A stretch of 64,000 nt of DNA. It comes from Paenibacillus sp. JZ16 (GTDB taxonomy: Bacteria; Bacillota; Bacilli; Paenibacillales; Paenibacillaceae). A program made the position numbers and the translations under genes. The notes below the pieces were generated by a model. That model worked only from the letters and a program-made list of their open reading frames with translations. It ran no database searches and was not told the DNA's origin. The stretch is from assembly GCF_015326965.1 (NCBI RefSeq), contig NZ_CP017659.1:1736001-1800000 (forward strand), written 5' to 3'. Below, in pieces: positions 9,938-19,382 of the stretch (the stretch's first letter is position 1; each line of letters begins with the position of its first letter).

Positions 9938-9963
9938 AACCGCGCAGAGTGAGCTGCGCGGTT
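9938..9963 (-). terminator. Hairpin in a divergent gap (terminator-like on the minus strand)
   Basis: A perfect 10-bp stem (AACCGCGCAG and complement) with a 6-base loop. On the minus strand it is followed by TTTTGTTTG. It lies between the divergent phosphoesterase and LysE genes, so no upstream minus-strand gene needs it. It could be a leader attenuator of the phosphoesterase transcript or a barrier to antisense reading. Confidence 0.45.
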
Positions 9964-10095
9964 GGTTAGTCGGTTACCTGACAGAAAAAAATTCCAATTC
10001 TAAGTTTTAGTTTGTCCACGTGCTGAATACAATGTATGAGCATGAGAGTACAAGCTTTCTTACTTATCCATGTTCATGACGAGAGGTGGAAGTCA

Positions 10096-10731
10096 ATGAG
10101 TATTTTTATTAGCTACATGATTCTGGGACTTTCTCTATCAGCCCCCGTAGGCCCGGTCAATGCAGCGCAGCTCGACAAAGGGATCAAGAAAGGTTTTTGG
10201 CATGCATGGTTATTCGGCATCGGTGCGGTCCTGGCGGACATCCTTTATATGATCCTTGTGTACCTGGGCGTTGTTCACTTTCTGAATACGCCTTTCATGC
10301 AGACCTTCCTGTGGCTGTTCGGTGCCTTTGTACTTATCTATTCCGGGCTGGAAAGCATCCTAAATGCCAATAAAGTGACGATCAGCCAAGAAAGTAATGA
10401 GGATTCATTATGGAGAAGTATGCTCTCCGGGTTTCTCATGTCCGTATCCAATCCGATGACAATCCTATTCTGGCTCGGTATCTACGGCTCCATTCTCGTC
10501 AAAACTGCGGCGGACGAGGGATCCGGAAATCTGTTTCTTTACAGCGTGGCCGTGATCGCAGGAGTCGTGATATGGGACTTGTTTATGGCTGCCCTCGGCA
10601 GTGTATTCCGCCGATATCTGAGCAATAGAGCCCTCTCCCTGGTCTCCATTCTTTCCGGATTCTCGTTGATTATCTTCGGCGTTTATTTTGGAATTCGGGC
10701 TCTTGCCCTGCTATATCCGCTCATATTCTAA
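10096..10731 (+). CDS. LysE family translocator
   Basis: A 211-residue membrane protein with about six hydrophobic segments. It has the LysE/RhtB signature near the N-terminus (LGLSLSAPVGPVNAAQL, with the conserved PGPxN-like turn) and the NPMTILFWLGIYG segment in the middle. Family members export amino acids or related small metabolites; the substrate is unknown. The start at 10096 is supported by GAGAGGTGG 7 bases upstream. An in-frame ATG 60 bases earlier lacks one and would add a non-hydrophobic extension. Its stop overlaps that of the convergent permease gene (CTAA read on both strands). Confidence 0.88.
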   Translation: MSIFISYMILGLSLSAPVGPVNAAQLDKGIKKGFWHAWLFGIGAVLADILYMILVYLGVVHFLNTPFMQTFLWLFGAFVLIYSGLESILNANKVTISQESNEDSLWRSMLSGFLMSVSNPMTILFWLGIYGSILVKTAADEGSGNLFLYSVAVIAGVVIWDLFMAALGSVFRRYLSNRALSLVSILSGFSLIIFGVYFGIRALALLYPLIF

Positions 10732-12104
10732 CGGGCCGGCTTAGGACGGAACTTGGGCTTGTCCGCCTCTCTCGCGCGGCCTTGCCCGGATTTCTTCCAC
10801 ACGGAGCGCATGAATAGCACGACCAGGCCGATTACCAGGATAAATCCGAGACTGATCCAGAGCCCCGGGCGGCTCGTGGGATGCAGTGCGGTTCCACTGA
10901 CGGCAGCCGCAATCAAAAGCATCCCGATATACCTTTTGATTTTGCCCCAAACCGTAAGCTCTATGAGCCGGCCCGCGGATATGAGGATGAAGAACCAATT
11001 ATACAGCAGCATAAGTCCTGCACCGGTCGTTAAATATTCATAAATCTTGCCTGGCATGAGCAAAGACAACACAATGGATACAATCAATCCGATAGCTGTA
11101 AGGGAAAGTGCATATATGGGCGTATCCCGCTTAAACTTTTTCCTGGAAAAAAGCTTGGGAGCGTCCTTATCTTCGGATAACGTAACGAGCATCGTGGTCA
11201 CTGCATACAGCGAGGCAACCATGGTCGAGAAACCGGCTATAATCAATACAGCATTAAAGATATGCGGAATAAAAGGAAGCTGGTAAGAGCTTAGCGCGAC
11301 AACAAAGGGACTTTTCGTCGTGGAGAATTGATTCCAGGCTACCATGACCACCGCCATGCCGATAGAAAGAACGTATACGATGGATAGCAGCAGTATCATC
11401 ACTCTACCCGCTTTGGGTGCTTCCTTCGGATTCTTCAAGCGAATCGCCATGACCCCCATGACTTCAATTCCGCCAAAGGCATAAAACGCAAAAATCAAGG
11501 ACGACCACATGCCCATGCCGCCTGCTGGAAAAACTGCGTTCATGCTGCCAGGAACGTGCAGCTTCGATCCTCCTTTTAACCACCCCATCAATGCGGCGGC
11601 TGCAATGACGAGAAACATGACTATCGCGGCGACCTTAATCACAGCCAATACATTCTCCAGCCGGTCGAAGCCTTTGTTCCCGATCCATATGACAAACAAT
11701 CCCAATACGGCATAACCTGACGCAAATATCCACATCGGAACGCCAGGAAACCAAAAACGCGAGAAAATCGCAAGGGCCGTCATCTGGCTCCCCATGATCA
11801 ACACTTCGGAGCACCAGTACATCCACCCTGTTGAGAAGCCTGCCCATCGGCCGTAGGCTTTTTTGGCATAGGTTCGGAACGAGCCTTTCTGCGGGTCCTC
11901 GGCCGTCATCCGCGACAGCACATCGAATACGAAGAAGGTGGCTGTCGCCGCCAGTATTATCGATAGAAGAAAAGCCGGTCCTCCCAGCCGGATACCTAAT
12001 GCAGATCCGAGAAAATACCCTGTGCCGATTGTTGATGCAACCCCGAGCAGCGATAGCTGCCACCATTTCAAGTTCCCTGCCTCCGTCTTCGCCCCTTTGT
12101 TCAC
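10728..12104 (-). CDS. APC family amino acid permease
   Basis: A 458-residue polytopic protein of the amino acid-polyamine-organocation superfamily with about 12 transmembrane segments. The first helix carries the unwound substrate-binding motif GVASTIGTGYFLG, and the region FAFYAFGGIEVMGV matches helix 6 of the fold. The N-terminal sequence is related to GabP/AnsP/YbgF-type permeases. The substrate cannot be assigned. The C-terminal tail is basic. It is convergent with lysE, the two stops sharing bases, and is transcribed alone. Confidence 0.9.
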   Translation of the reverse strand: MNKGAKTEAGNLKWWQLSLLGVASTIGTGYFLGSALGIRLGGPAFLLSIILAATATFFVFDVLSRMTAEDPQKGSFRTYAKKAYGRWAGFSTGWMYWCSEVLIMGSQMTALAIFSRFWFPGVPMWIFASGYAVLGLFVIWIGNKGFDRLENVLAVIKVAAIVMFLVIAAAALMGWLKGGSKLHVPGSMNAVFPAGGMGMWSSLIFAFYAFGGIEVMGVMAIRLKNPKEAPKAGRVMILLLSIVYVLSIGMAVVMVAWNQFSTTKSPFVVALSSYQLPFIPHIFNAVLIIAGFSTMVASLYAVTTMLVTLSEDKDAPKLFSRKKFKRDTPIYALSLTAIGLIVSIVLSLLMPGKIYEYLTTGAGLMLLYNWFFILISAGRLIELTVWGKIKRYIGMLLIAAAVSGTALHPTSRPGLWISLGFILVIGLVVLFMRSVWKKSGQGRAREADKPKFRPKPAR

Positions 12105-12317
12105 GGTTCAATCCTCCAGAATATTGTTATGGGTTCGTTCAAAACTTTCCTTATTATGAAGGGAACGTCCGTGCTTTATGTAAAGGGCGGCTGACCTAAA
12201 AATACCTTTTTGGAAAAACAGAAGGCTATGTCCTAACCTCTTGCTGGGTTCTCTCGCATATTTTGGTTGTTCTCCGTGAACCATAAACGGGAAGAAAGCT
12301 GAATTGGGGGATCACAC

Positions 12318-13433
12318 ATGTCAGGAGCTCGCGGTATTCCAACGAATCAGGCGTTTATGATTATGATGCTTACAGCCGGCTTGACCAATCATGTCATGAT
12401 CATACCTGTGCTTCTGGAGAAATCCGGACGGGATGCCTGGATCACCATTATGGTGTCCGCCGTATTATTCTTGCCCTGGGTTCTGCTTATTTATGGGATC
12501 ATCAATAAGATCGGCAATCGTTCCATTATGCAGGCGTTAGACGAAAGCAGCGGCAGAGGGTTCCGCTTGCTGGTGATGAGTATGTCAGGTTTGTATTTTT
12601 TCGCCTTTGCCTTCTATACCTTGAAGGAAGTTATCGATTGGACAAAGTCCTCCTATATGATCCAAACTCCCGTCATTGCAACGGCATTGATACTCATGGT
12701 GTTATGTCTTGTCACTATGAATCACGGCATAAAGACCATCGGCGTATCCGCCGGCATATTGCTTCCTTTTGTTGTATTGCTGGGGATCTTCGTATCCTTA
12801 TCCAACGTTAAAGTAAAAAACTATAACTATCTGCTGCCCGTGCTGGAGGACGGCTTCCTGCCGGTGATAAGCGGGATCCCCGTTATGTTCGGAGGGCTAT
12901 CCCAGTTTATATTGATATTATTCTTGCGCCCCCATCTTCAGAAAAAGCCTAGTTTTCTTACGATCCTACTCATTCATGCCGTCCTCATATTCCTGACGTT
13001 CGGACCCACCGTCGGAGGCCTTGCCGAATTTGGACCGGAAGAAATGAAGCTTCAGCGGTATCCTGCCTATGAACAGTGGCGTCTCGTTAAGTTAGGCAAA
13101 TTCGTGGAGCATGTCGATTTTTTATCCATTTTTCAGTGGCTTAGCGGTGCTTACATTTCGATATCGGTTTCGATTTTTTTGCTCTGCGAAACCCTGCTTC
13201 CCAAGTCCAAACAAAGTGTCGGCATATTAGCCGTTTCCACGCTGCTCATTATTTTGTGCGCCTCCCCGATCAGCAATCTCAAAATGTATTATGCAATGGC
13301 CGACTATTTTTTGCCCGTGTCCGCCATCTATATTACCATCTTAAGCCTGCTGCTGTTCTTCCTGATCCGCAAGCCCGAGCAACAACAGCAACATCAGAAA
13401 TCCACTACAGCGAAAGGAGAACCTCAATCATGA
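12318..13433 (+). CDS. Spore germinant receptor B subunit (GerAB/GerKB family permease)
   Basis: A 371-residue integral membrane protein with about 10 hydrophobic segments. It is of the GerAB family, APC-superfamily-like proteins that form the germinant-sensing subunit in the spore inner membrane. The N-terminal motif (RGIPTNQAFMIMMLTAGLTN-type) and the VLLEKSGRDAWI loop are typical. It begins the operon and overlaps the A-subunit gene by 4 bases (ATGA). GGGGGAT precedes the ATG. The C-terminus ends in a Gln-rich tail. Expression is expected in the forespore, but I could not identify a convincing sigma-G promoter. Confidence 0.93.
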   Translation: MSGARGIPTNQAFMIMMLTAGLTNHVMIIPVLLEKSGRDAWITIMVSAVLFLPWVLLIYGIINKIGNRSIMQALDESSGRGFRLLVMSMSGLYFFAFAFYTLKEVIDWTKSSYMIQTPVIATALILMVLCLVTMNHGIKTIGVSAGILLPFVVLLGIFVSLSNVKVKNYNYLLPVLEDGFLPVISGIPVMFGGLSQFILILFLRPHLQKKPSFLTILLIHAVLIFLTFGPTVGGLAEFGPEEMKLQRYPAYEQWRLVKLGKFVEHVDFLSIFQWLSGAYISISVSIFLLCETLLPKSKQSVGILAVSTLLIILCASPISNLKMYYAMADYFLPVSAIYITILSLLLFFLIRKPEQQQQHQKSTTAKGEPQS

Positions 13434-14842
13434 CCTTGACAGAGCAACAACTTCGAGAACGCTATACCGATTCCGATGACGTCTACATTACGTCTTATCC
13501 GGGTGTGGAAGCCGATTCACTGCCGTGGGCGATCCTGGTTTACAGCCCGTTAATGTGCGATTCACAACTAATGACGAAGATTCTGCTGCCTGTTATCAGT
13601 AAAGAATGGAATATATCGGTCTCCCAAAGACACCCGTTCGATCCAAAACATCTGGAATATCATCTTACCCTTGACACATACGAGTCCAACTTGGAGTCGG
13701 TCGATGACATTGTTTACTCTGGTTATGTTGCGTTGTATTTTCCAAAGGACAACATGCTCTATTCTTACAGCGCAAGCAAGAGTATTGGACGTGCACCTGA
13801 AGAAAGTACTACAGAAACCTCTGTCAAAGGACCTCGTGACGGTTTTGTCGAGGATCTGGATATCAATGTATCGCTTATTCGCAAACGGCTGAAATCTCCC
13901 GGCCTTGTCTATTCCTCCTTTAAGCTGGGCGATAAGAGTAAAACCTCTGTGGGCATCATGTATTTAAAGGACAAGGTGATACCGGATACTGTCAAGGCAG
14001 TCGTAGATAAACTCAATGATTTCTCCGGGGACCCTCCCGTGGGCATCGGCGAGCTTGCCGAGCATTTATCGCCATATCGCTTCACGGTGCTCCCGATGTT
14101 CGATTATACGGGGAGAACGGATCTAGCTTACGACTCTTTAACTCGCGGCCGATTAATCATCATTATGCAGGGAAGCCCCGTGCTATTGATAACGCCTGCC
14201 AGCTTCATGCAGCTCCTGTTTGCTGCAGAGGATCCGCAAATGCCGTTTTATTTCGTCATGCCCTGGAGAATTCTGAGAATGGTTGGATTCATAATCTCCA
14301 TTTTCCTTCCAGGATTCTATATAACGCTGTTGTCCTTTCATCAGGATCAAATCCCCTTTCCGCTGCTGGCAACCGTGGCAAACACCAGGCTCGGGCTTCC
14401 TATTCCAACAGGGTTTGAGATGCTTATCATCCTGTTTCTGCTCAGCCTGCTGCGAGAAGCCGGCATGCAGATGCCGTCTCCCATCGCGTCAACCATTACG
14501 GTTGTATCCGGTATCATTATCGGCGACGCCGCCATTCGGGGCGGTTTCTTTTCCCCGACGATGACGGTGATTGGTGCACTATCCTTCGTTGCGGGCTCCA
14601 CCCACTCCAACCAGGATTTTGTTGTCACGCAGACGATCCTTCGCTTTTTTGTCCTAACCCTTTCCTCGATGTTCGGGTTATTCGGCTTCTTCATTTCGCT
14701 CTTCTTAATCGTTCAGTATGCAGCCAACCATAATCCCTTCGGACAGCCGTACCTTGCCCCCTTCTCCCCGTTCTCCATTTCCAAAATCATTGGAAACCTC
14801 ATGCGATTTCCGGGTAAGCGAAAAAAGGGTGGCGCGCTATGA
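13430..14842 (+). CDS. Spore germinant receptor A subunit (GerAA/GerKA family)
   Basis: A 470-residue GerAA-type subunit: an N-terminal soluble domain (about 1-240) and a C-terminal membrane domain with about five segments (from about residue 275). Family motifs include GRAPEESTTETSVKGPRDGFVEDL (quoted in part: TETSVKGPRDGF), VGIMYLKDKV and the LREAGMQMPSPI segment. A-subunits act with the B and C subunits to trigger ion release in germination. The ATG at 13430 overlaps the B-subunit stop and is preceded by AAAGGAG. It overlaps the C-subunit gene by 4 bases (ATGA). Confidence 0.94.
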   Translation: MTLTEQQLRERYTDSDDVYITSYPGVEADSLPWAILVYSPLMCDSQLMTKILLPVISKEWNISVSQRHPFDPKHLEYHLTLDTYESNLESVDDIVYSGYVALYFPKDNMLYSYSASKSIGRAPEESTTETSVKGPRDGFVEDLDINVSLIRKRLKSPGLVYSSFKLGDKSKTSVGIMYLKDKVIPDTVKAVVDKLNDFSGDPPVGIGELAEHLSPYRFTVLPMFDYTGRTDLAYDSLTRGRLIIIMQGSPVLLITPASFMQLLFAAEDPQMPFYFVMPWRILRMVGFIISIFLPGFYITLLSFHQDQIPFPLLATVANTRLGLPIPTGFEMLIILFLLSLLREAGMQMPSPIASTITVVSGIIIGDAAIRGGFFSPTMTVIGALSFVAGSTHSNQDFVVTQTILRFFVLTLSSMFGLFGFFISLFLIVQYAANHNPFGQPYLAPFSPFSISKIIGNLMRFPGKRKKGGAL

Positions 14843-15978
14843 AACGGGTATTGATGCTCCTGAGTATGCTGTCTTTGCTGCTCTCCGGCTGCTGGGACAA
14901 CAAAGAAGTACAGGATATCAACTATATCACCGCTTTGGGTATCGATTATAAGGACAATAAGTATATCATCTATGTGCAGATGCTCGACTTTGCCACGATT
15001 GCCAAGCAAGAAAGCAGCAAGCCAACTGAAAAAGCGCCCATTTGGGTCGGCCGAGGAACCGGCACTACATTGACTGAGGCCCTTATTGATTTGTATACAT
15101 CGAGTCAGCAGCGGGTCTCTTGGGGCCATGTCACGGCCTTGGTTCTTACGGAATCCGTATTACAACCTAAGCAGTTGTCCCAAGTGTTCGACCTGACCAA
15201 CCGTTCGCAGGAAATCCGGTATACGAAATGGCTTTACGGCACCAAGGATAAAATGGAGGATCTCTTTACGGTGTCTCCGTTCTTTCAGCTCTCCCCCCTG
15301 CATTCGCTCCTTCATGAACCCAGGGAAAGCTATGTCCAATTCTCGTTTATTCGTCCGATTCAATTCGTGAACTTTATTCGTCTCTACCGGGAAAAAGCCG
15401 CCACCGTTATACTGCCTTCCCTTCATATTTCAACACAGAACTGGTCGGAAAATCTGAAGCAGCATCCGATTCTGGAAGTCAACGGCGGATTTCTGATCAA
15501 GAACAAGGAATTGATGGGCTGGCTCAAACGTTCCGATCTGCTGGGGACCCGCTGGTTAGCATCGGCTAATACTCACGCTGCCGTCATCGTTAAGGCGGAT
15601 GGCGAAGCCATCGGGAGTATAAGACTGGAGAACCCGCACTCTTCGATTGAAGTTATCCGCAAACCCAACAATGCTTCATATCGAATCAAGCTTAACGTAA
15701 CCGGGACGGTACAGACAATATACAAGAAGGTTGGAATTAATGAAATGAAGCGCTTAACAGAAGAGACCCTGCGAAAAGAAATGTATAATACCTTCCATAA
15801 AGCAGCATTGATACAAGCGGATCCGTACGAGTTATGTCTCCAATTGTACCGAACGGATCCGAAGCTCTGGAAGAAACTAGTGGATCAGAAAAAGGAAATT
15901 AATGATGAAACGCCTCTTGAGCTTGAAGTTGACGTCAATATCCGATATTGGGGACAGCGCAAAAGCTTGAACCGATGA
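14839..15978 (+). CDS. Spore germinant receptor C subunit, lipoprotein (GerAC/GerKC family)
   Basis: A 379-residue GerAC-type lipoprotein. A lipoprotein signal peptide ends in the lipobox LLSGC with the lipidated Cys at 18, followed by WDNKEVQDI, the classic start of mature GerAC proteins. Other family motifs are ITALGIDY and the GRGTGTTLTEAL segment. The protein should sit on the outer face of the spore inner membrane. It is the last gene of the three-gene receptor operon and is followed by a bidirectional terminator. Confidence 0.94.
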   Translation: MKRVLMLLSMLSLLLSGCWDNKEVQDINYITALGIDYKDNKYIIYVQMLDFATIAKQESSKPTEKAPIWVGRGTGTTLTEALIDLYTSSQQRVSWGHVTALVLTESVLQPKQLSQVFDLTNRSQEIRYTKWLYGTKDKMEDLFTVSPFFQLSPLHSLLHEPRESYVQFSFIRPIQFVNFIRLYREKAATVILPSLHISTQNWSENLKQHPILEVNGGFLIKNKELMGWLKRSDLLGTRWLASANTHAAVIVKADGEAIGSIRLENPHSSIEVIRKPNNASYRIKLNVTGTVQTIYKKVGINEMKRLTEETLRKEMYNTFHKAALIQADPYELCLQLYRTDPKLWKKLVDQKKEINDETPLELEVDVNIRYWGQRKSLNR

Positions 15979-16027
15979 ACGCGGGTGTATGAACTGCTGC
16001 ATATACCTGAAGTGTGAAAACAACAAA

Positions 16028-16060
16028 AAGAAGCAGACCTTTATCGGCCTGCTTCTTCTT
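16028..16060. terminator. Bidirectional intrinsic terminator
   Basis: AAGAAGCAGACC pairs with GGCCTGCTTCTT around TTTATC, with one A-C mismatch. It lies between the convergent gerAC-type gene and the PTS EIICB gene and is flanked by A- and T-rich runs. Confidence 0.75.
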
Positions 16061-16069
16061 GTTGTTTCT

Positions 16070-17545
16070 TTATTTCTTCATAATTTCCTTGATGTCGTCC
16101 TTAATGGATTCCGCCTGCGGTCCGAATACGATCTGAACCGCACCTTGACCCAGACGCATGACACCGGATGCTCCTAACTTTTTGAGCTCCGAATCCTTCA
16201 CGGCCTTCTCGTCCTTAACAACCAGACGAAGGCGTGTGATACAAGCATCGACGCTGACGATGTTATCTTCTCCGCCGATGTTTTGCAGAACCTTGGCCGC
16301 CTTGGACTCATTGGATGCTGCGCCGGATGGGGACGGGGCATCTGTATCAGCATCGTCAGAAATCGTATCCACGTCGTCGTCTTCCTCGCGTCCTGGCGTT
16401 TTCAAGTTCAGCTTGACGATGAGGATTCTGAACAGCAGATAGTAAACGACACCGAAAGCCAAACCAACCGGGAGAAGCAGCCAAGCATTGGTTGACAGCT
16501 TCAGATTCACCAGGTAGTCGATCAGGCCCGCCGAGAACGAGAAGCCCAAATGCACATCCAGGACATACATGATCAATCCGGAAAGCCCTGTTAAAATCGC
16601 ATGCACCACATACAATACAGGTGCAATGAACATAAACGCGAATTCAAGCGGTTCGGTGATTCCCGTCAGGAACGATGCCACTGCCGAACCGATAAAGATA
16701 GAGCCGACGAGCTTGCGTTTGGACGGCTTGGCGGTATGCATAAAGGCCAGCGCCGCAGCCGGCATCGCAAACATCATGATCGGGAAGAAACCGGACATGA
16801 ACATACCAGCCGTCGGGTCTCCAGCAAAGAAACGCCATAGGTCACCGTGTACGACTTCGCCCGCGGCATTCGTGTAATCGCCGATCTGAAACCATGCGAT
16901 GGAGTTTAATACGTGGTGAAGACCCAGAGGGATCAGCAAGCGGTTGGCCGTACCGAAAATGAACGATCCAATGCCTCCAAGGCCGACAACCCAGTTGCCG
17001 AAGACGGAAATACCATCCTGAATTGGGCTCCAAATCATACCGATCAGAACCGCAAGCACCATGGTGGAAGCTGCTGTGATAATCGGAACGAAGCGTTTAC
17101 CCGCAAAGAAGCCCAGCCAATCCGGCATTTTGATCTTGTGGAATTTATTATACAGGTATGCGGACCACATACCGACAAAGAGACCGCCAAGAACGCCCAT
17201 GTTCAGCTTCACGTCATCTGGTATAAACGGCATTTGCAGCGGTACTTGTTCCAGCACTCTTGTGAGCACCATGTACCCAATAAGAGCAGATAGAGCCGCA
17301 ACGGCGTCTCCGGCGAACCCGATTGCAACGCCGATCGCAAAGATAAACGGCAGATTATCCAGAATCGCAAGGGCACCAGAGGTCATGAACGGAGTTACAT
17401 ATTGATTTAGAAAAGCGCCTAGGGCACCCAAAGGTATATCTTTTTGATAGTCGATCATTCCAAGCCCCTGCAAGATCCCTGCAGCAGGCAAGGTGGCCAC
17501 CGGCAGCATAAGGGACTTACCCAGCTTTTGCAATTTAGCCAGCAT
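16070..17545 (-). CDS. PTS EIICB, glucose/N-acetylglucosamine family
   Basis: A 491-residue EIICB. The EIIC membrane domain (about 1-375) shows the family start (KLGKSLMLPVATLPAAGIL), DNLPFIFAIGVAIGFA and the FLTGITEPLEF motif. The EIIB domain (about 410-491) carries the phosphorylated Cys in VDACITRLRL. The segment around LGLHHVLNSIAWFQIG and HGDLWRFFAGDPTAGMF is closer, from memory, to NagE/NagP than to glucose PtsG, so N-acetylglucosamine is a good substrate guess. The EIIA domain is separate, encoded upstream. The ATG at 17545 has AAAGG 9 bases before it. The gene has its own promoter and RAT/terminator leader. Confidence 0.92.
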   Translation of the reverse strand: MLAKLQKLGKSLMLPVATLPAAGILQGLGMIDYQKDIPLGALGAFLNQYVTPFMTSGALAILDNLPFIFAIGVAIGFAGDAVAALSALIGYMVLTRVLEQVPLQMPFIPDDVKLNMGVLGGLFVGMWSAYLYNKFHKIKMPDWLGFFAGKRFVPIITAASTMVLAVLIGMIWSPIQDGISVFGNWVVGLGGIGSFIFGTANRLLIPLGLHHVLNSIAWFQIGDYTNAAGEVVHGDLWRFFAGDPTAGMFMSGFFPIMMFAMPAAALAFMHTAKPSKRKLVGSIFIGSAVASFLTGITEPLEFAFMFIAPVLYVVHAILTGLSGLIMYVLDVHLGFSFSAGLIDYLVNLKLSTNAWLLLPVGLAFGVVYYLLFRILIVKLNLKTPGREEDDDVDTISDDADTDAPSPSGAASNESKAAKVLQNIGGEDNIVSVDACITRLRLVVKDEKAVKDSELKKLGASGVMRLGQGAVQIVFGPQAESIKDDIKEIMKK

Positions 17546-17731
17546 GTCAATCATCCTTTCAACTTCAATAATTTAGCTTTTTACTGAAACCGTTTACATA
17601 ATGCGTCGAATGAATAACCATTTATTCCCTTCCATTCAAGGAACAAAAAGACTTAGAAAATCCTCCTCCTTGGTCGTACATATATTCATCATTTTAAGGC
17701 GGCATGGATGCCATCATGATTACAATCCAAC

Positions 17732-17813
17732 AAAAAAAGCCAAGAAGAACGGTGACTATAAAAGTTATAGTCTGATTCTTCTTGGCTCATGCCCATGTTT
17801 ATGGTAACACGCC
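17732..17813 (-). promoter_or_regulatory. GlcT-type RAT element and intrinsic terminator in the EIICB leader
   Basis: On the minus strand GGCGTGTTACC (up to 17813) and GGGCATGAG (17786 on) form the imperfect-palindrome core of a ribonucleic antiterminator. The 3' part overlaps the left arm of a terminator, GAGCCAAGAAGAA...TTCTTCTTGGC, followed by TTTTTTT. This matches the remembered Bacillus ptsG leader (CGTGTTAC...GGCATGAG). Dephosphorylated GlcT-like protein would stabilise the RAT and allow transcription of EIICB. Confidence 0.85.
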
Positions 17814-17839
17814 TTAAAACGTATTCATTTGATGTTGTT

Positions 17840-17869
17840 ATCTTAATTCACGACTTCCTGTTTTGTCAA
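17840..17869 (-). promoter_or_regulatory. Sigma-A promoter of the EIICB transcript
   Basis: A perfect TTGACA, an 18-base spacer and TAAGAT on the minus strand, positioned just upstream of the RAT element. The EIICB gene can therefore be transcribed independently of the EIIA gene. Confidence 0.65.
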
Positions 17870-17905
17870 TAACCAATATTTAAATCATTCGCCTATAGAA
17901 TTGAA

Positions 17906-18403
17906 TTATTTCAATTCAATGGTCATGACAGGATCCTGGCCGATCACGACACTGCCGGTCTGACCGTCAACCTTGGAAGCCACCTCATCCGCATTGGTCA
18001 CGATGATCGGGGTAATCGTCGGATACCCTGCGGCTTGGATTGCGGCCATGTCGAATTCGATGAGCGTCTGACCCGACTTCACCTGATCGCCTGCTTGAAC
18101 ATGGCTTGTGAAACCTTCGCCTTTCAAACCGACTGTATTAATCCCGATATGGAACAAATACTGCAGACCGGTCGCCGGATCCTCCAGCATCACGGCGTGC
18201 TTGGATTTGATGACATGCGCAACCGTCCCGTCAAAAGGCGCAATTAATTTGCCCTCGGAAGGCTCGATGGCTATGCCTTTGCCCATATGACCAGCAGCAA
18301 ATGCCTCATCCGGCACTTGCGATAAAGGCACGGCTTTACCCGACAATGGTGCTGTGAGTTGAATAGCAGTAGCAGTTTTTTTCTTTTTCCAACGATCAAA
18401 CAT
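17906..18403 (-). CDS. PTS EIIA, glucose (Crr) family
   Basis: A 165-residue single-domain EIIA-Glc. The phosphorylated His is H85 in YLFHIGINTVGLKGEGF, with the supporting H69 in SKHAVML. An N-terminal lysine-rich segment (WKKKK) precedes the domain, which begins at about residue 15 with TAPLSGKAVPL. It receives phosphate from HPr and passes it to the EIIB domain encoded downstream; it may also serve other IICB proteins lacking an EIIA. It starts one base after the antiterminator stop, with a GGGAGGAATC ribosome-binding site inside that gene, so the two are translationally linked. Confidence 0.94.
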   Translation of the reverse strand: MFDRWKKKKTATAIQLTAPLSGKAVPLSQVPDEAFAAGHMGKGIAIEPSEGKLIAPFDGTVAHVIKSKHAVMLEDPATGLQYLFHIGINTVGLKGEGFTSHVQAGDQVKSGQTLIEFDMAAIQAAGYPTITPIIVTNADEVASKVDGQTGSVVIGQDPVMTIELK

Positions 18404-18404
18404 G

Positions 18405-19292
18405 TTAAGATTCCTCCCTGGGTTGATTCTTTTGTTGTAGCCGGCCTGTGAAGAGCCGATATAGATGCATCGCTAGAAAGCAGACCTCCGCTTCAGGTAC
18501 TTTCTTGCCGAGTTCTTTCTCCATCATGCCTGCGAGACGTGTAGCCAGACCATATTCATTCGTGAACTTGGAGCGGATCTGGTCCGCGAACGGATTATCC
18601 ACTTGGATGTCTTGATTCAGCATCCGGTCTACCGAGAACCTCAAATGCATCAGAAGACGGACATAATCCATGCTTCCCCGGTCAAAAGCGACCTGCCGAT
18701 CCTCCTCAATATACCTTACCAGGTTTCCCACCACATTCGATGCCTTCACCAGATGGCCTACGGGCACATGGCTGACGGCGGAATACACATGATAGGTCAA
18801 GAAGCCGATCTCATCCTCCGGAACTTCGATATCGAAGGTCTGGCCGATCAATTCCGCTGCTTTGGCTGCGATATCATATTCTTTTGGGAAGCTGATCCGG
18901 GTCTCTTCAAGGAAAGGATTAATAATATCCATGCCTTTGCGGATTCTGTATATCGTAAACTGGATATGGCTTGGAAGCGCCAGATACACCTTATCATTTA
19001 ATGTGCCCGGAAATTCTTGTCCAATGAGATTGAGTATCTGATCCGTGATCTCCATCACCAGTGGATCAAATTCTTCCAGCAGATGGTGAGCTTGACTCCA
19101 CTGCTCCCGATCCTCAAGCCTGAAGAGCTTCTCAATCCGCTTATCGTCCGAAGCGATCGTTCCGCCTGCTTTGGCGCCAAAGCCAATCCCTTTGCCCAGG
19201 ATGACGTATTCCGATTCTTTCTTACCGCCTGTGACCATCACGACATTGTTACCAATAACACGTACGACTGTAAACAACTCGATCCCGCTCAT
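18405..19292 (-). CDS. glcT: BglG/SacY-family transcription antiterminator, GlcT-like
   Basis: A 295-residue antiterminator: an N-terminal CAT RNA-binding domain (about 1-60, with the VILGKGIGFG motif), PRD1 (about 70-170, conserved His in LALPSHIQF and FLTYHVYS) and PRD2 (about 175-285, His in LLMHLRFS and FLAMHLYRL). By family knowledge PTS-dependent phosphorylation of the PRDs controls dimerisation and RNA binding. Two RAT/terminator modules sit in this locus, one in front of this gene and one in front of EIICB, so it probably controls both and autoregulates. The ATG follows AAAGGGGGAAG. Confidence 0.92.
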   Translation of the reverse strand: MSGIELFTVVRVIGNNVVMVTGGKKESEYVILGKGIGFGAKAGGTIASDDKRIEKLFRLEDREQWSQAHHLLEEFDPLVMEITDQILNLIGQEFPGTLNDKVYLALPSHIQFTIYRIRKGMDIINPFLEETRISFPKEYDIAAKAAELIGQTFDIEVPEDEIGFLTYHVYSAVSHVPVGHLVKASNVVGNLVRYIEEDRQVAFDRGSMDYVRLLMHLRFSVDRMLNQDIQVDNPFADQIRSKFTNEYGLATRLAGMMEKELGKKVPEAEVCFLAMHLYRLFTGRLQQKNQPREES

Positions 19293-19382
19293 TAACTTCC
19301 CCCTTTCCTTTAAGTTTAATCAGAGAAACGGCGAAGGATTCATATACGAAGAATTGCTGCTTACCGATTTTCCCCAAACATT

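Noticed and set aside
10011..10045. TTGTCC-N17-TATGAG as the lysE promoter.
   Set aside because: Both hexamers match only 4 of 6; it remains possible but was not strong enough to list.
12255..12290. Possible sigma-G promoter upstream of the germinant-receptor operon (GCATA and CATAAAC).
   Set aside because: The spacer is about 19-21 bases and the -10 matches the consensus only in part. Sporulation control is expected from the genes but this site is not convincing.
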